Origin: Collinsella sp. | GTDB lineage: Bacteria > Actinomycetota > Coriobacteriia > Coriobacteriales > Coriobacteriaceae | DNA: 64,000 bases | Assembly: GCA_018368345.1 (NCBI GenBank) | Contig: JAGZEK010000002.1 | Coordinates: forward strand, 124,001 to 188,000 | Direction: 5' to 3' | Part shown: positions 33,445 to 43,042 of the stretch, piece after piece | How the letters are laid out: each line of letters begins with the position of its first letter | Position numbering within the stretch: position 1 is the stretch's first letter | Program-made: the position numbers and the translations under genes | Notes under the pieces: model-generated | The model's database searches: none | The model's input: the letters and a program-made list of their open reading frames with translations, nothing else | What the model was told of the DNA's origin: nothing

Positions 33445-35019
33445 ATGGGAAAGAAACTCGATAAGAAGGCCGAGCCTGCAGCGGGCAAGACATCCAAAGG
33501 CATGAAGGTCGATAAGGCCGTCAAAAAAATCCGCAAGCTCGAAGGCAAGCTGTGGACTCGTGAGTACCTGCTCAAGATTGCCGAGTTTGACGGCGCGACC
33601 ATTGCCCCCGCCAACGGCGCCGCAGCGCGCGCCGATGCCATGGGCACCCTTGCCGGTGAACATCACAAGCTCCTGACCAGCAAAAAGTCTGTCGAGCTTG
33701 TGCGCTCGCTGGCACGCGAGACCATCGCCGGCGGCAAGATCGACGACCCGCAGCTGCTCGACGAGATCCGCGTGCTCGGCCGCGACCAGCGCGAGGCAAG
33801 CGCCATTCCCACCGAGGAGGCCGAGGCCTGGACCAGGCTCACCTGCGAGGCCGACGCCGTGTGGCACAAGGCCAAGACGGCCAATGACTGGGCGAGCTTT
33901 GAACCCTATGTAGATAGAATCGTCGCCCAACTTAAGCATCAGGCCGAGCTCATGGACCCCAAGCGCGACCCATACGATGTTTGGCTCGACCAGTACGAGC
34001 GCGGCCTTTCCACCGAGAGCTTCGACGCGTTTTGCGACGAGGTCAAGGCCACCGTCGTGCCGCTCGTTCACGCCATCGGCGAGCGCGGCCAGCAGCCGAC
34101 TACCGACTTTTTGCACGCCCGCGTGCCCGAGGCCGCCCAGCGTGCCATGAGCTTCGACCTTATGAAGCTCGTCGGCCTGAACTTGGACGACACCACGCTT
34201 GCCTTTACCGAGCACCCGTTTAGCGAGGGCTTCTCGGTGGGTGACGCGCGCATTGCCACACACATCTACGAAAACGATTGCATCTCCAACGTCTACAGCA
34301 TCATCCACGAGGCGGGACACGCCATGTACGAGCTGGGCGTGAACCCCGCTTACGCGCGCACCTGCCTGGAGGGCGGCACCTCCATGGGTATCCACGAGAG
34401 CCAGAGCCGCTTCTTTGAGAACACCGTGGGTCGCAGTCGCGCCTTTATGGGACCGCTGCTCGAGGTGCTGCGCCGTCACGCGCCCGAGGTTTACGGCAGC
34501 GTGGACGAGGACACGCTCTACCGCGCCGTGAACATCGCGCAGCCGTCGCTGATCCGCACCGAGGCCGACGAGCTCACCTACCCGCTGCATATTATGGTGC
34601 GCTACCAGATTGAGCGTATGCTGTTTGCCGGCGAAGCCACGGCCAAGGACATCCCCGTGCTTTGGAATCGCTTTATGGACGAGTACCTGGGCATTCCGGT
34701 TCCCGACGACACGCGCGGCTGCCTGCAGGATACGCACTGGAGCGGCGGCTCGTTTGGCTACTTCCCCACCTATGCGCTGGGCAGTGCCTACGACGCCATG
34801 TTCGTGCCGGCCATGTGCCGCGACGGCGTCGACCTTACCGGTGCCTGCGCGAGCGGCGATCTGGCGCCCGTCCGCGCCTGGCTGGGCGAGCACATTTGGC
34901 AATGGGGCCGCGCCAAGGACGCGCCGGAACTCATCAAGGGTGCCTGCGGCATGGATTTTGACGCCCGCTACTACTGCAGCTACCTGCAGGACAAGTTCAC
35001 CACGCTGTACGAGCTGTAA
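33445..35019 (+). CDS. M32 family metallocarboxypeptidase (Taq-type)
   Basis: A 524-residue zinc carboxypeptidase that removes C-terminal residues from peptides in the cytoplasm. The zinc site HEAGH is at residues 288-292, and the third ligand block GIHESQSRFFEN lies 27 residues later. The M32 signatures EHPFSEGFSVGDARIATHIYEND and IRTEADELTYPLHI are intact. A Lys-rich first 25 residues extend beyond the family norm. It is divergent from pheS across the T-box leader. Confidence 0.93.
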   Translation: MGKKLDKKAEPAAGKTSKGMKVDKAVKKIRKLEGKLWTREYLLKIAEFDGATIAPANGAAARADAMGTLAGEHHKLLTSKKSVELVRSLARETIAGGKIDDPQLLDEIRVLGRDQREASAIPTEEAEAWTRLTCEADAVWHKAKTANDWASFEPYVDRIVAQLKHQAELMDPKRDPYDVWLDQYERGLSTESFDAFCDEVKATVVPLVHAIGERGQQPTTDFLHARVPEAAQRAMSFDLMKLVGLNLDDTTLAFTEHPFSEGFSVGDARIATHIYENDCISNVYSIIHEAGHAMYELGVNPAYARTCLEGGTSMGIHESQSRFFENTVGRSRAFMGPLLEVLRRHAPEVYGSVDEDTLYRAVNIAQPSLIRTEADELTYPLHIMVRYQIERMLFAGEATAKDIPVLWNRFMDEYLGIPVPDDTRGCLQDTHWSGGSFGYFPTYALGSAYDAMFVPAMCRDGVDLTGACASGDLAPVRAWLGEHIWQWGRAKDAPELIKGACGMDFDARYYCSYLQDKFTTLYEL

Positions 35020-35076
35020 GGATTGACCAGCACGCCATCGCCAACGCCAACCATGTTGACGCCAATGTCTTGGCAA

Positions 35077-35194
35077 CGTCAGCGAAAACGGCCCCAAGCG
35101 AGCAAGGTGACGCGAAATGAAAGGGCGCTGACCTTCTGGTCGCGCCCTTGAAATTGAGCGTCAGATTGCCGCTTGGGGCCGTTTGCAGCGTCGA
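35077..35194. repeat. Palindromic repeat between the M32 gene and glmM
   Basis: Outer arms ACGGCCCCAAGCG/CGCTTGGGGCCGT at 35088-35100 and 35171-35183 enclose AGCAAGGTGACG, an inner AAGGGCG/CGCCCTT hairpin and GCGTCAGATTGC, ending GTTTGCAGCGTCGA. The outer parts match 57891-58006 almost base for base. Confidence 0.8.
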
Positions 35195-35196
35195 GC

Positions 35197-35226
35197 AGCT
35201 ACGCGGTTTGGTAAAACCGCGTAGCT
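35197..35226. terminator. Bidirectional terminator at the glmM end
   Basis: AGCTACGCGGTTT and AAACCGCGTAGCT are perfect arms around a 4-base centre. It overlaps the glmM stop codon. A nearly identical palindrome ends the second GntR gene at 58057-58084, also just after a copy of the same repeat. Confidence 0.7.
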
Positions 35227-36556
35227 ATAAAGCCTCGAGTGCGTTGGCGATGCGCTTCATGGCGGCATCGGCGGATGCTTGGTCGGGCGCTTCGGCCAGC
35301 ACGCGGATAACCGACTCGGTTCCGCTCTTGCGCACGAGCACGCGGCCCTCGCCTGCCAGCGCAGCCTCGGCCTCGGCGATGGCGTTCTGCACGCCCATGT
35401 TCTCGAGCGCGGCGTCCTTATCCGCCACGCGCACGGCAACCTGCGCCTGCGGCAGCAGCTTGCACGGAGCCGTGAGCTGCGAGAGCGTCTCGCGCTCGGC
35501 ACGAATCACTTCCATCACGCGCAGCGAGGTCATAATGCCGTCGCCCGTGCGCTCGATATCGCCAAAGATCGTATGGCCCGTCTGCTCGCCGCCCAGGCTG
35601 TAGCCGCCCTCGCGCATCTTGGCATACACGTGACGGTCACCCACGCCGCTGGTCACGACACTCAGACCGGCAAGCTCCAGCGACTTGACCAGGCCAAAGT
35701 TGCTGGCGATCGTCGGCACCACGGTACCGCCCGAAAGGCGACCGTGCTTGTTCAGGTACACACCGCACACGTACAGGATCTGGTCGCCGTCGACCACGCG
35801 GCCGCGCTCGTCCACGGCCAGGCAGCGGTCGGCATCGCCGTCATAGGCAAAGCCCACGTCCAGGCCCTGCTCCACCACGTGGCGCTGCAGGCGCTCCATA
35901 TGCGTAGAGCCGCAGTCGACGTTGATGTTAAAACCATCAGGCGCGGCATTGATCACGCGCACGTCGGCACCGAGCGCGTCAAACACCGGCTTGGCCACCG
36001 AGGATGCCGAGCCGTTGGCGCAGTCGAGACCGATCTTGACGCCCTGCAGTGAAAAGTTCGCGCTCGCGATGAGCGAGGCAATATAGCGGTTGCGGCCCTG
36101 CATGTAATCGACCGTAGCGCCGATGTGGTTGCCTGTGGCCAGCGGCACCTCGCTCTTGCCATCGATGTAGTCCTCGATGAGCTCCAGCACGTCCTCGTCC
36201 ATCTTAAAGCCGTCGCTGTTGACGAGCTTAATGCCGTTATCGCAAAACGGGTTGTGGCTCGCACTGATCATGATGCCGCAATCGAAGCAGCCCTCCACGG
36301 TCTGATGCGCCACGCCCGGCGTTGGGATCACGTGCAGCATATATGCGTCCGCACCGCTCGCGACCAGGCCACTCACCAGCGCCGCCTCGAACATATAGCT
36401 CGAGCGACGCGTGTCCTTGCCCACGACCACACGTGCCTTGCGCTCGCGGTTGGCACCGTAATACCAACCCACAAAACGGCCAATCTTGTATGCATGCTCT
36501 ACGGTCAGCCCAACGTTGGCCTCGCCGCGAAAGCCGTCGGTGCCAAAGTACTTCAT
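35225..36556 (-). CDS. glmM: Phosphoglucosamine mutase
   Basis: Interconverts glucosamine-6-phosphate and glucosamine-1-phosphate for UDP-GlcNAc and peptidoglycan synthesis. The 443 residues begin MKYFGTDGFRGEAN. They carry the phosphoserine loop SASHNP (Ser100), the metal loop DGDADR, the sugar loop GGEQTGH and the phosphate loop RKSGTE. Length is standard. It follows the DUF4012 gene by three bases on the same strand, linking it to envelope functions. Confidence 0.96.
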   Translation of the reverse strand: MKYFGTDGFRGEANVGLTVEHAYKIGRFVGWYYGANRERKARVVVGKDTRRSSYMFEAALVSGLVASGADAYMLHVIPTPGVAHQTVEGCFDCGIMISASHNPFCDNGIKLVNSDGFKMDEDVLELIEDYIDGKSEVPLATGNHIGATVDYMQGRNRYIASLIASANFSLQGVKIGLDCANGSASSVAKPVFDALGADVRVINAAPDGFNINVDCGSTHMERLQRHVVEQGLDVGFAYDGDADRCLAVDERGRVVDGDQILYVCGVYLNKHGRLSGGTVVPTIASNFGLVKSLELAGLSVVTSGVGDRHVYAKMREGGYSLGGEQTGHTIFGDIERTGDGIMTSLRVMEVIRAERETLSQLTAPCKLLPQAQVAVRVADKDAALENMGVQNAIAEAEAALAGEGRVLVRKSGTESVIRVLAEAPDQASADAAMKRIANALEAL

Positions 36557-36559
36557 ATC

Positions 36560-38890
36560 TTACTTATCCTGTTCGAACGTTTGAGCGGTTGGCGTGGTAC
36601 GAACCTTAAGCTCTTTGTGCCCAGAGTCCTTCGAAGTCGTGACCGTGTACTCGACCTTTATGTCTTGTCCAAGAAGCATGTGGACACCGCCCCATGCAAC
36701 CTTCAAGCCATCGTGCGTCGCTTCGTTCATCTCGATAGAACCGGAGCCCGAAGTCTTAATGTCCGAAATGCTGCCTCCCGCAGGAGCATAGAGATAAAGC
36801 CTCAGCACCTCATCGTCAATATCCTGGCTAATGCCGTTATGGCCCTGGAAATAACCAGGCATCTCGGCCTTCTCCTGGGGGGTCATCGTATTCTTGAGCG
36901 AGGTGGTCACTCGATACGTCGTCGAGCCGTCGGCATTTTCAACCGAAGAATCGATGGTGACTCGCTTATCGAGGAACCAATCCATCTTTGAATAGCTGTA
37001 GTTGTTCACATAAACGCCCAAGATCGGAGCCTCCGACGTATCGGTTTGGAGGGCGCCCGATATTCCAAGAGCCTTCGCGGCCTTTTCCTCGTCATCGTTT
37101 CTCGAATACATGAGGACGCGACCCTCGGAAGCGCCCTTTTCGATGGCGGCAGCAATCTTAGTAATATCGCTGGAGCCCAGTTCGTCCACGATCTTGTTAA
37201 AAGCTGACCCGGCAACCGCCGCAAAAATGGCGTCCTGTTCCTCTACCGGGTAATTCCAATAAATATCGTGCAGCAGCACCTTTGCAGCGTTGCTTCCATC
37301 AACGACGGTGCCGTCAGGAAGCTGTGTGCCACCTACAACGCCGAGCATATACTGCAAAAATACCGGATCGACTGCAAATACACCGTCGATGTCATCTCCG
37401 ACAATGGCCTTCTGCATATCGCTGGCAAGCTGAGCCGCGCGCGGATAATCGGGCGTCATCGTAACGTCGCCCATCGTGTATCCGAGCGTGTTGAATCCGG
37501 TCAGGCCCCATCCGGTCGTGAACAAGTTTGCCTCTTCATCGGTGATGGGAAGCGGGCTCAAAGGCTCTTTCATCATGTCGACTTTGACAAAATCGCCCAG
37601 TTCGAGCTTACCGTCAGTCACCGACATCACGCCGCGAGAACCGGGGAAACCGCCGCAGGCGCGAATCTCGACATTGCTCATCGCGAGCACAAGATAATGA
37701 CGCGTCTGGCCGTTGGCGCCGAGCATCTGGGGAAGGACGGGGGCGACCTTCTCCGCCGCGTCAACCGCGCCGCTGAGGGTGGCAAAGCCATCCTTGGCCT
37801 TATCGACCAGCTCGGTCACCTGAGAAATATGCGTATCGCCAATGCCTTGGATCTTTTCGTTGGCGCTCTTGAACACCTTCGAGCTGCTGGAGAGCGAATC
37901 GGCGACCGCCTGCAGCGCAGAGACGTTGATCATCCCGTCCTGGAACAGCTTGCCGGGCGTGGCCTGCGAAAGGTTGTCGGCCATGGGAACCAGCGCATTG
38001 CTCGAGACATCGGACAGAGCGTCGATCATGGTACGGGCCGCGTTGATGTCACTACCGTACACCGGAATAAACGAAGCCGCCGTCCACAGCGGGCTCGAGG
38101 TCTCCGCCTTCATGCTATCGCAGAGCTCGTCGATCTTCTTCGCATCGTCGGGCAGCGTCGAAAAATCGCCCGACGTGACCTTGTCCTTGAGGCCGCCGAC
38201 AATCTCGACAGCCTCCTTCGCTTCGCTCTTTACGGTCTTTGCCGAGTTGAGCAGCATAAAGCCACTCGCACCAAGCGCAACGAGAAGCACCGCGACAACG
38301 GCGGCGACAACAGCGCCAGTGTGACGCTTCTTGCGCTCGCCCTTGCGATGGCGATGACGGACCAGGCCATCCGAGGTCGAGCTCGACGAGGCGTCGTTGC
38401 CGTAGTTCAGGCCAAAATCGTAATAATCTTCCTTGGAACCGGAGCCCTTAAACTCGGCACCGTTGTCTTCCAAACGGGCGAACGTGCCGGTCTCGGAGGC
38501 ACCCGTATAGATTGTACCAAGGTTGCCCGTAAGCCCCGCGCCACCGGTAGAGGGTGCGTTGTTGGCGGCATTGCCGGCATTAATGTTGCCGGCGGTATTC
38601 GCAGCGTTGACAGCGCCTGCGTTGTTCGCAGGCGCCGAAGGAGCCCCACTCGGCTGCGACGTGGGGGTCGCACCGCCCGCAAAGACATTCCCTCTTGCGC
38701 GACCGGTCTTTTTAGCCTTCTGAGACTGCTCGTACAGAGCGGTAAACATCGCCGTCTCGCCCGGAGACGTGCGCTTACCGGCGCTGTTCTGACCAGCTCC
38801 GCTCGGCATGCCAGCTTTTCCGGCCCCGTTCGAACGCGGCGGAACTGCAGGACGGCCGCTGTCGCTGCCCTTAAAGTGATTACCAGCCAT
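36560..38890 (-). CDS. DUF4012 domain membrane-anchored protein
   Basis: A 776-residue protein. The first 200 residues are a low-complexity cytoplasmic region rich in Gly, Asn, Ala and Ser (for example repeats of AAN and NAGN). A membrane helix follows a KKRH cluster (VVAAVVAVLLVALGASGFML). The extracytoplasmic DUF4012 part includes HYLVLAMSNVEIRACGGFPGSRG and the later PVEEQDAIFAAV region. DUF4012 proteins are common in actinobacterial envelope loci, but function is unknown. Start 38890 follows CGAGGA. It lies just upstream of glmM. Confidence 0.82.
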   Translation of the reverse strand: MAGNHFKGSDSGRPAVPPRSNGAGKAGMPSGAGQNSAGKRTSPGETAMFTALYEQSQKAKKTGRARGNVFAGGATPTSQPSGAPSAPANNAGAVNAANTAGNINAGNAANNAPSTGGAGLTGNLGTIYTGASETGTFARLEDNGAEFKGSGSKEDYYDFGLNYGNDASSSSTSDGLVRHRHRKGERKKRHTGAVVAAVVAVLLVALGASGFMLLNSAKTVKSEAKEAVEIVGGLKDKVTSGDFSTLPDDAKKIDELCDSMKAETSSPLWTAASFIPVYGSDINAARTMIDALSDVSSNALVPMADNLSQATPGKLFQDGMINVSALQAVADSLSSSSKVFKSANEKIQGIGDTHISQVTELVDKAKDGFATLSGAVDAAEKVAPVLPQMLGANGQTRHYLVLAMSNVEIRACGGFPGSRGVMSVTDGKLELGDFVKVDMMKEPLSPLPITDEEANLFTTGWGLTGFNTLGYTMGDVTMTPDYPRAAQLASDMQKAIVGDDIDGVFAVDPVFLQYMLGVVGGTQLPDGTVVDGSNAAKVLLHDIYWNYPVEEQDAIFAAVAGSAFNKIVDELGSSDITKIAAAIEKGASEGRVLMYSRNDDEEKAAKALGISGALQTDTSEAPILGVYVNNYSYSKMDWFLDKRVTIDSSVENADGSTTYRVTTSLKNTMTPQEKAEMPGYFQGHNGISQDIDDEVLRLYLYAPAGGSISDIKTSGSGSIEMNEATHDGLKVAWGGVHMLLGQDIKVEYTVTTSKDSGHKELKVRTTPTAQTFEQDK

Positions 38891-39039
38891 AAAGAAATCC
38901 TCGCAATTGAGTCGCAATAGAAAAGTCCATAACGCTATTAGTTTATGGCATATTGAGCATCGACAGCTAAACTCCAGACACGGCTATCAATTGGCGAAAA
39001 TGTGGCGCAACACCTTATCTGTCTTGGCGGCGGCGCCAG

Positions 39040-40062
39040 CTACACCGTGAGGAACATCATCACGATGATCATGGCAAAGCCGATAAGGTCGGTCGGCAAA
39101 AACACCGTGCCCAGCATGACGGCGCTGGTGATGGTCGCCGAGACCGGCTCCACGGTTCCAATGAGGCTTGCGCGAACCGAGCCAATGTCCTTAACGCCCT
39201 GCATATACAGCATGTAGGCAAAAAACGAACCGATAACCACGAATACCGCGAGAGCCTCGATACCGGCAGCATCAAGTGCCGGCATATGCGCCCAAGGCTG
39301 AACCACGGCGCACGAAACGATGCCTGCCGTGAGCATGGCCGAACCCGTGACGATGGGGCTGCCGTATTCGGGCAGAATCTTAGCGGGAATCACTGCCATG
39401 CAGGTGGCGCTGACCGCACACATGAGGCCCGCGATCAAGCCGAGCGGCGAGATGTTCAGGCTGGTGGGATCACCTCCGGTAGCGATTAAAAAGGTGCCGC
39501 CCAGGGCCAAGCCGATGCCGACCGCCTCGCGCACGCGCGGCATGCGGCGGTCGACCACGCAGGTGTAGCCCATGATAATGACCAATTGCAGACACTGAAG
39601 CACCGTTGCGGTTCCGGCATTGGTCAGGCGCACGGCCGAAAGATAGCAAAACTGGTTAAACAGCAGGCCAAAGGCGGTAAAAAGCAGCAGCTGCCTGCGG
39701 TCGGCAGGTGTGGTCCAGAGCTTAACCAGGCGCTCGCGGTCGCGCGTAACGACCACGGCCATAAAGAGCAGCCCGGCGAGAATCTGGCGCACGCTCATAA
39801 GCCACAGAGTGTCGACGTGATAGGTGTCGAACAGGAAGCTCGCGCTGGTGCCCGAGAAGCCCCAAAACGAACCGCCCACCAGCGTAGCCAAGACGCCCGT
39901 GATCATCTTGCGCGTCGAAGCGTTGTTCAGGCGGTCGCGCCATGCGCGACGGGTGTTGCGGCTGAGCTCGTCGGTGCCCTCGGGCACATCAATGTTCGAT
40001 ATATCGGTCATCGGCACCGAAGCCCCTGCGCCTTCGACCTGCTCGACACACTCTTTGCTCAT
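39040..40062 (-). CDS. EamA/DMT family permease
   Basis: A 340-residue ten-helix drug/metabolite transporter-type permease with two EamA repeats. The first begins LVGGSFWGFSGTSASFLFD and the second ISPLGLIAGLMCAVSATCMAVIPAK. A 45-residue acidic N-terminal extension precedes the first helix. Start 40062 follows GGGGGAG. A longer upstream frame is not supported. Such proteins export amino acids, sugars or small metabolites. The substrate cannot be assigned from sequence. Confidence 0.85.
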   Translation of the reverse strand: MSKECVEQVEGAGASVPMTDISNIDVPEGTDELSRNTRRAWRDRLNNASTRKMITGVLATLVGGSFWGFSGTSASFLFDTYHVDTLWLMSVRQILAGLLFMAVVVTRDRERLVKLWTTPADRRQLLLFTAFGLLFNQFCYLSAVRLTNAGTATVLQCLQLVIIMGYTCVVDRRMPRVREAVGIGLALGGTFLIATGGDPTSLNISPLGLIAGLMCAVSATCMAVIPAKILPEYGSPIVTGSAMLTAGIVSCAVVQPWAHMPALDAAGIEALAVFVVIGSFFAYMLYMQGVKDIGSVRASLIGTVEPVSATITSAVMLGTVFLPTDLIGFAMIIVMMFLTV

Positions 40063-40293
40063 TCCACTCCCCCGAAACAGCCTGGAAATAATTCGGCTTA
40101 CCTTACCATGGCGAAGGCACCAGTTGGAGGCTTGTCCGCTTATCGGTAGGACAATTCCGCAGGCGTCTTTCCATAGCTCGATACCGCAATGGCCTTGCAT
40201 TATGCGACAGCCAAATCGCGGCAGCAGGCTCTTTTGAAATGGATATGACAAAGCCCCCGAATTCCACAATGTAAGCGATTTTTAAAAATGTTC

Positions 40294-40322
40294 TTGCCAC
40301 CGAGTTCAGGCTCCGTTATATT
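40294..40322 (+). promoter_or_regulatory. Promoter of tRNA-Val
   Basis: TTGCCA (40294-40299) and TATATT (40317-40322) with a 17-base spacer, ending 29 bases before the tRNA. Confidence 0.7.
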
Positions 40323-40351
40323 ATCCCTTGCGCGCTTGCGCACCCTTGATC

Positions 40352-40426
40352 GGGCGTTTAGCTCAGGGGGAGAGCGCTTCCCTGACACGGAAGAGGTCAG
40401 AAGTTCAAATCTTCTAACGCCCACCA
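40352..40426 (+). tRNA. tRNA-Val (anticodon GAC), CCA encoded
   Basis: A 75-base tRNA with acceptor arms GGGCGTT/AACGCCC. The anticodon loop CTGACAC between CTTCC and GGAAG gives GAC. The T-arm AGAAG TTCAAAT CTTCT is regular, and CCA is encoded at 40424-40426. It stands at the border of the restriction island. Confidence 0.97.
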
Positions 40427-40435
40427 AATGTTCGC

Positions 40436-40471
40436 AGCTCAGAGGCTATGTCCTCTGGGCTGTTTTGTTTT
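40436..40471 (+). terminator. Intrinsic terminator of tRNA-Val
   Basis: AGCTCAGAGG and CCTCTGGGCT arms with a short loop, followed by GTTTTGTTTT. Confidence 0.75.
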
Positions 40472-40652
40472 ATGTCGCCAAATCCGCCGGCAGTTCCAAC
40501 CGCCCAACTAGCCAAAAGCCGACCATCTACTAGCCGATATATCCATCGGCGTAACCAAGCAGTCCGCGCCGCAACTTCTCAACAAAACGCCGCGATGTCT
40601 GCGCCCTGCGGTATCCTTGAGCCACTTGCACCCGCAGCACCAAGGAGCCGCC

Positions 40653-41339
40653 ATGCGCACCGAGCTCGATGTCCCCTTTTCGCACAAAGAAGAAGCCAAA
40701 GCGCTGGGCGCCAAATGGGACCGGACCAAGAAGATCTGGTATGTACCCAGCGGCGTCAACCCCGAGCCCTTTGCCGAGTGGCTGCCCGGTGTTGACCGAT
40801 CCGACCCCTCAGCGCCGTATATATATCTAGTACTGGGCAAGCGCGAGTGCTGGAAGTGTCACAAAGAGACCTCGGTCGCGGCCTTCGGCATTCCCTATCG
40901 AACCGATAACGACAAGGGCATCGCCATCGCGCACGCGCCCAACGAAGCCGGGCACATTACCATCGATACGGCAAACGCCAACGCACTCGCCATCGTGCCC
41001 GCTCTTGGCTGCGTGCCGGGCGAGATCCGCGACTATCTTTCTAAGCGCTGCGGCTACAAGCCCGTAGGCGCGCGAGCCTCCAAAGCCCCGTCGCTCGGCA
41101 ACACGTGCACCAGTTGCGACGCGCTGCAAGGCAGCCGCTATCTGTTCGAGGAGCCCTCGTCCCCGTTTGCCCTCACTGCCATCAACAAGCTGCCGGCACT
41201 GGAGTTTGTACGCGTCGAAGTTGCCGGCGTCTTTGGCGTCCCGGCCACGCGCACCGACTTTGACCAGGCGCTCTTTACCTGGGCACGCGACCATCACACC
41301 GAGTTCCACAGGCAACTCGGTGAGGGGGTTTATTTATAG
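40653..41339 (+). CDS. DUF5710 domain protein of unknown function
   Basis: A 228-residue protein. Residues 1-40 (MRTELDVPFSHKEEAKALGA then KWDRTKKIWYVP) form a DUF5710 domain, a small module often found in DNA-processing or plasmid primase-like proteins. A Cys pair GKRECWKC follows at about 62-69, and another Cys pair (TCTSC) lies near residue 150. The rest matches nothing recognised. Start 40653 is fixed by AAGGAG. It sits between tRNA-Val and the restriction genes and may belong to the accessory island. Confidence 0.75.
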   Translation: MRTELDVPFSHKEEAKALGAKWDRTKKIWYVPSGVNPEPFAEWLPGVDRSDPSAPYIYLVLGKRECWKCHKETSVAAFGIPYRTDNDKGIAIAHAPNEAGHITIDTANANALAIVPALGCVPGEIRDYLSKRCGYKPVGARASKAPSLGNTCTSCDALQGSRYLFEEPSSPFALTAINKLPALEFVRVEVAGVFGVPATRTDFDQALFTWARDHHTEFHRQLGEGVYL

Positions 41340-41395
41340 AGATGACATCGAGGCATTGAGGAGCAGGAGCTCGATCGTTAAACAATCCCAAAACG

Positions 41396-42901
41396 CTACA
41401 GCCCCAGAATGTGCTCCAGATAGCCCTTGTTGAACCAGAACGATTGCTTCGTCATCCAGCGCCCGTCGGGCAGTTCGCAAGCATTCCTTGCGATGTCACC
41501 AATCTCTGTTCCATCGGCAAACTTGTAAGCCGCTTTTGACGTATGCGGGCGAACGTGAACAATTGGGTTGTCCGCCATACCGGGCAGATTGTTAGTCACT
41601 TTGAGCTTTCCGCTCGCATCCCAATACGGATTGAGCTCAACGCCCTCACGTATTACCTTTCGCGTCTCATCCCAACAAGCTTTCGCAGGACCTTCGATTT
41701 CGTTTTCTCCCATCGCCCAGAACAAACAACGGTCGAGACGCAGCACGCCATCGTGGTCCTCGCGAAACACAACGAAGAAGAAGCGATTGGTCTCAAGGCA
41801 CGCATGAAAAGGCGACGTTTCCCAGTCTTCCTCAATCAAACGCTTGAACTCAAACGGCGGGAACGACATAGCCTGCTCGATGTGCCCCCTGTTGTTAACT
41901 CGAACGGTTCGGACGGAAATGCCTGCCTTGACGAATTCCTCGGCAGCATTGTTTTTGATTCCGAGCATACGATAGACGAGCGTTGTCCATTGCGCCTTAT
42001 TGCCCGTGTACGCTAGTCCATACTGTTCGGCAATTTGGCGATCGGTCTCACCGTAATGACGCTCGATAAGTCCAGTTACGTAACTTTCGAAATCAATGGA
42101 CTCATCGCCAGCTTGAACGATACTCTCGCCAACGCGCGGGGCACCGAGCACGTAGGTATGAAGCACATAGTCCATATACGAGCGCTTGAGGGAAAAGGCG
42201 CGACGCTTTGCGCGATGGCGCTCAATCTCACCCGTATCGGTATTGAAGTACTCGTAATATTGGTCAACCCACATCGTCGCTTCAGTTGCGCCCTTTGTGC
42301 AGGCACCCAAGTAGGTGGTCATTCCTTCCGATAGCTCGTCCGCGCGACCATCCTGAATGTACGAAATGATCTTTTCGTAGTCGGCGCGAATGATCTTCAT
42401 ATCCTCTTCGGGCAGGCGAACCATGACCGCGCGCTCAATGCGTTGGTCGTATTTATCGATGGAACGATCTCGACCGTAATAAATCAACAAGATATTGCTG
42501 AGCTTGGTCTTAAGGTGCGAATTGTCATAGTCGAGCGAAACGGGACGGTCGTAGGGAATCATCGTCAAGACAAGACGTTCGCCGGCAGATTTTCGACCGT
42601 CTTTAAGTACGTCAAAACACGTTGCCTTAAGCTCGACGCCCGCCTCGGGAAAGTCCGGCCGATCATCGCTGTTGGCCTTGTAGCCAAAGTAACGCTCCTC
42701 AATCAGGGTTCCCATACCGCCCTTGTACTTCTTGGATCCAAAGTCCTTAGGCGCGCTCTCCCCCTCCGGCGCAATGCCAAGCTCGAGAATATCGCGAAAC
42801 GTCATCCCGTCGAGATTGGCAGCATACCGCTCGATGCTAGAGGGGTCAGAAAAATCAGTATCGTCAAGCATGCGCTTGAAATCGAGGTGCTTCTTGGACA
42901 T
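41396..42901 (-). CDS. Sau3AI/MutH-family type II restriction endonuclease (predicted GATC)
   Basis: A 501-residue predicted restriction enzyme. The segment DFPEAGVELKAT has Asp83, Glu90 and Lys92 in exactly the D-x6-E-x-K spacing of the MutH/Sau3AI catalytic core. The next block LVLTMIPYDRP also fits. The C-terminal half is long enough for the second MutH-like domain known in Sau3AI, which acts as an allosteric GATC binder. Start 42901 follows GGAGG. It is divergent from a C5-cytosine methyltransferase, the normal partner. GATC specificity is inferred from family, not shown. Confidence 0.85.
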   Translation of the reverse strand: MSKKHLDFKRMLDDTDFSDPSSIERYAANLDGMTFRDILELGIAPEGESAPKDFGSKKYKGGMGTLIEERYFGYKANSDDRPDFPEAGVELKATCFDVLKDGRKSAGERLVLTMIPYDRPVSLDYDNSHLKTKLSNILLIYYGRDRSIDKYDQRIERAVMVRLPEEDMKIIRADYEKIISYIQDGRADELSEGMTTYLGACTKGATEATMWVDQYYEYFNTDTGEIERHRAKRRAFSLKRSYMDYVLHTYVLGAPRVGESIVQAGDESIDFESYVTGLIERHYGETDRQIAEQYGLAYTGNKAQWTTLVYRMLGIKNNAAEEFVKAGISVRTVRVNNRGHIEQAMSFPPFEFKRLIEEDWETSPFHACLETNRFFFVVFREDHDGVLRLDRCLFWAMGENEIEGPAKACWDETRKVIREGVELNPYWDASGKLKVTNNLPGMADNPIVHVRPHTSKAAYKFADGTEIGDIARNACELPDGRWMTKQSFWFNKGYLEHILGL

Positions 42902-43042
42902 AGGGTACCTCCGAACGTCGCAGTTAACCTCATGGTAGTTCAGGGCAGCATATTCCTCCATGAAATTGAGGTCTTGATCTTGTCCGCTCGATCGGCTATT
43001 GTTGTGAGCACCATAAACGGACACAGCAGCGATTGGAGAAAC

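Noticed and set aside
42443..43042. 200-residue N-terminal extension of the methyltransferase
   Set aside because: It runs antisense through the endonuclease gene. The GTG at 43043 with a ribosome site just before motif I is far more likely.
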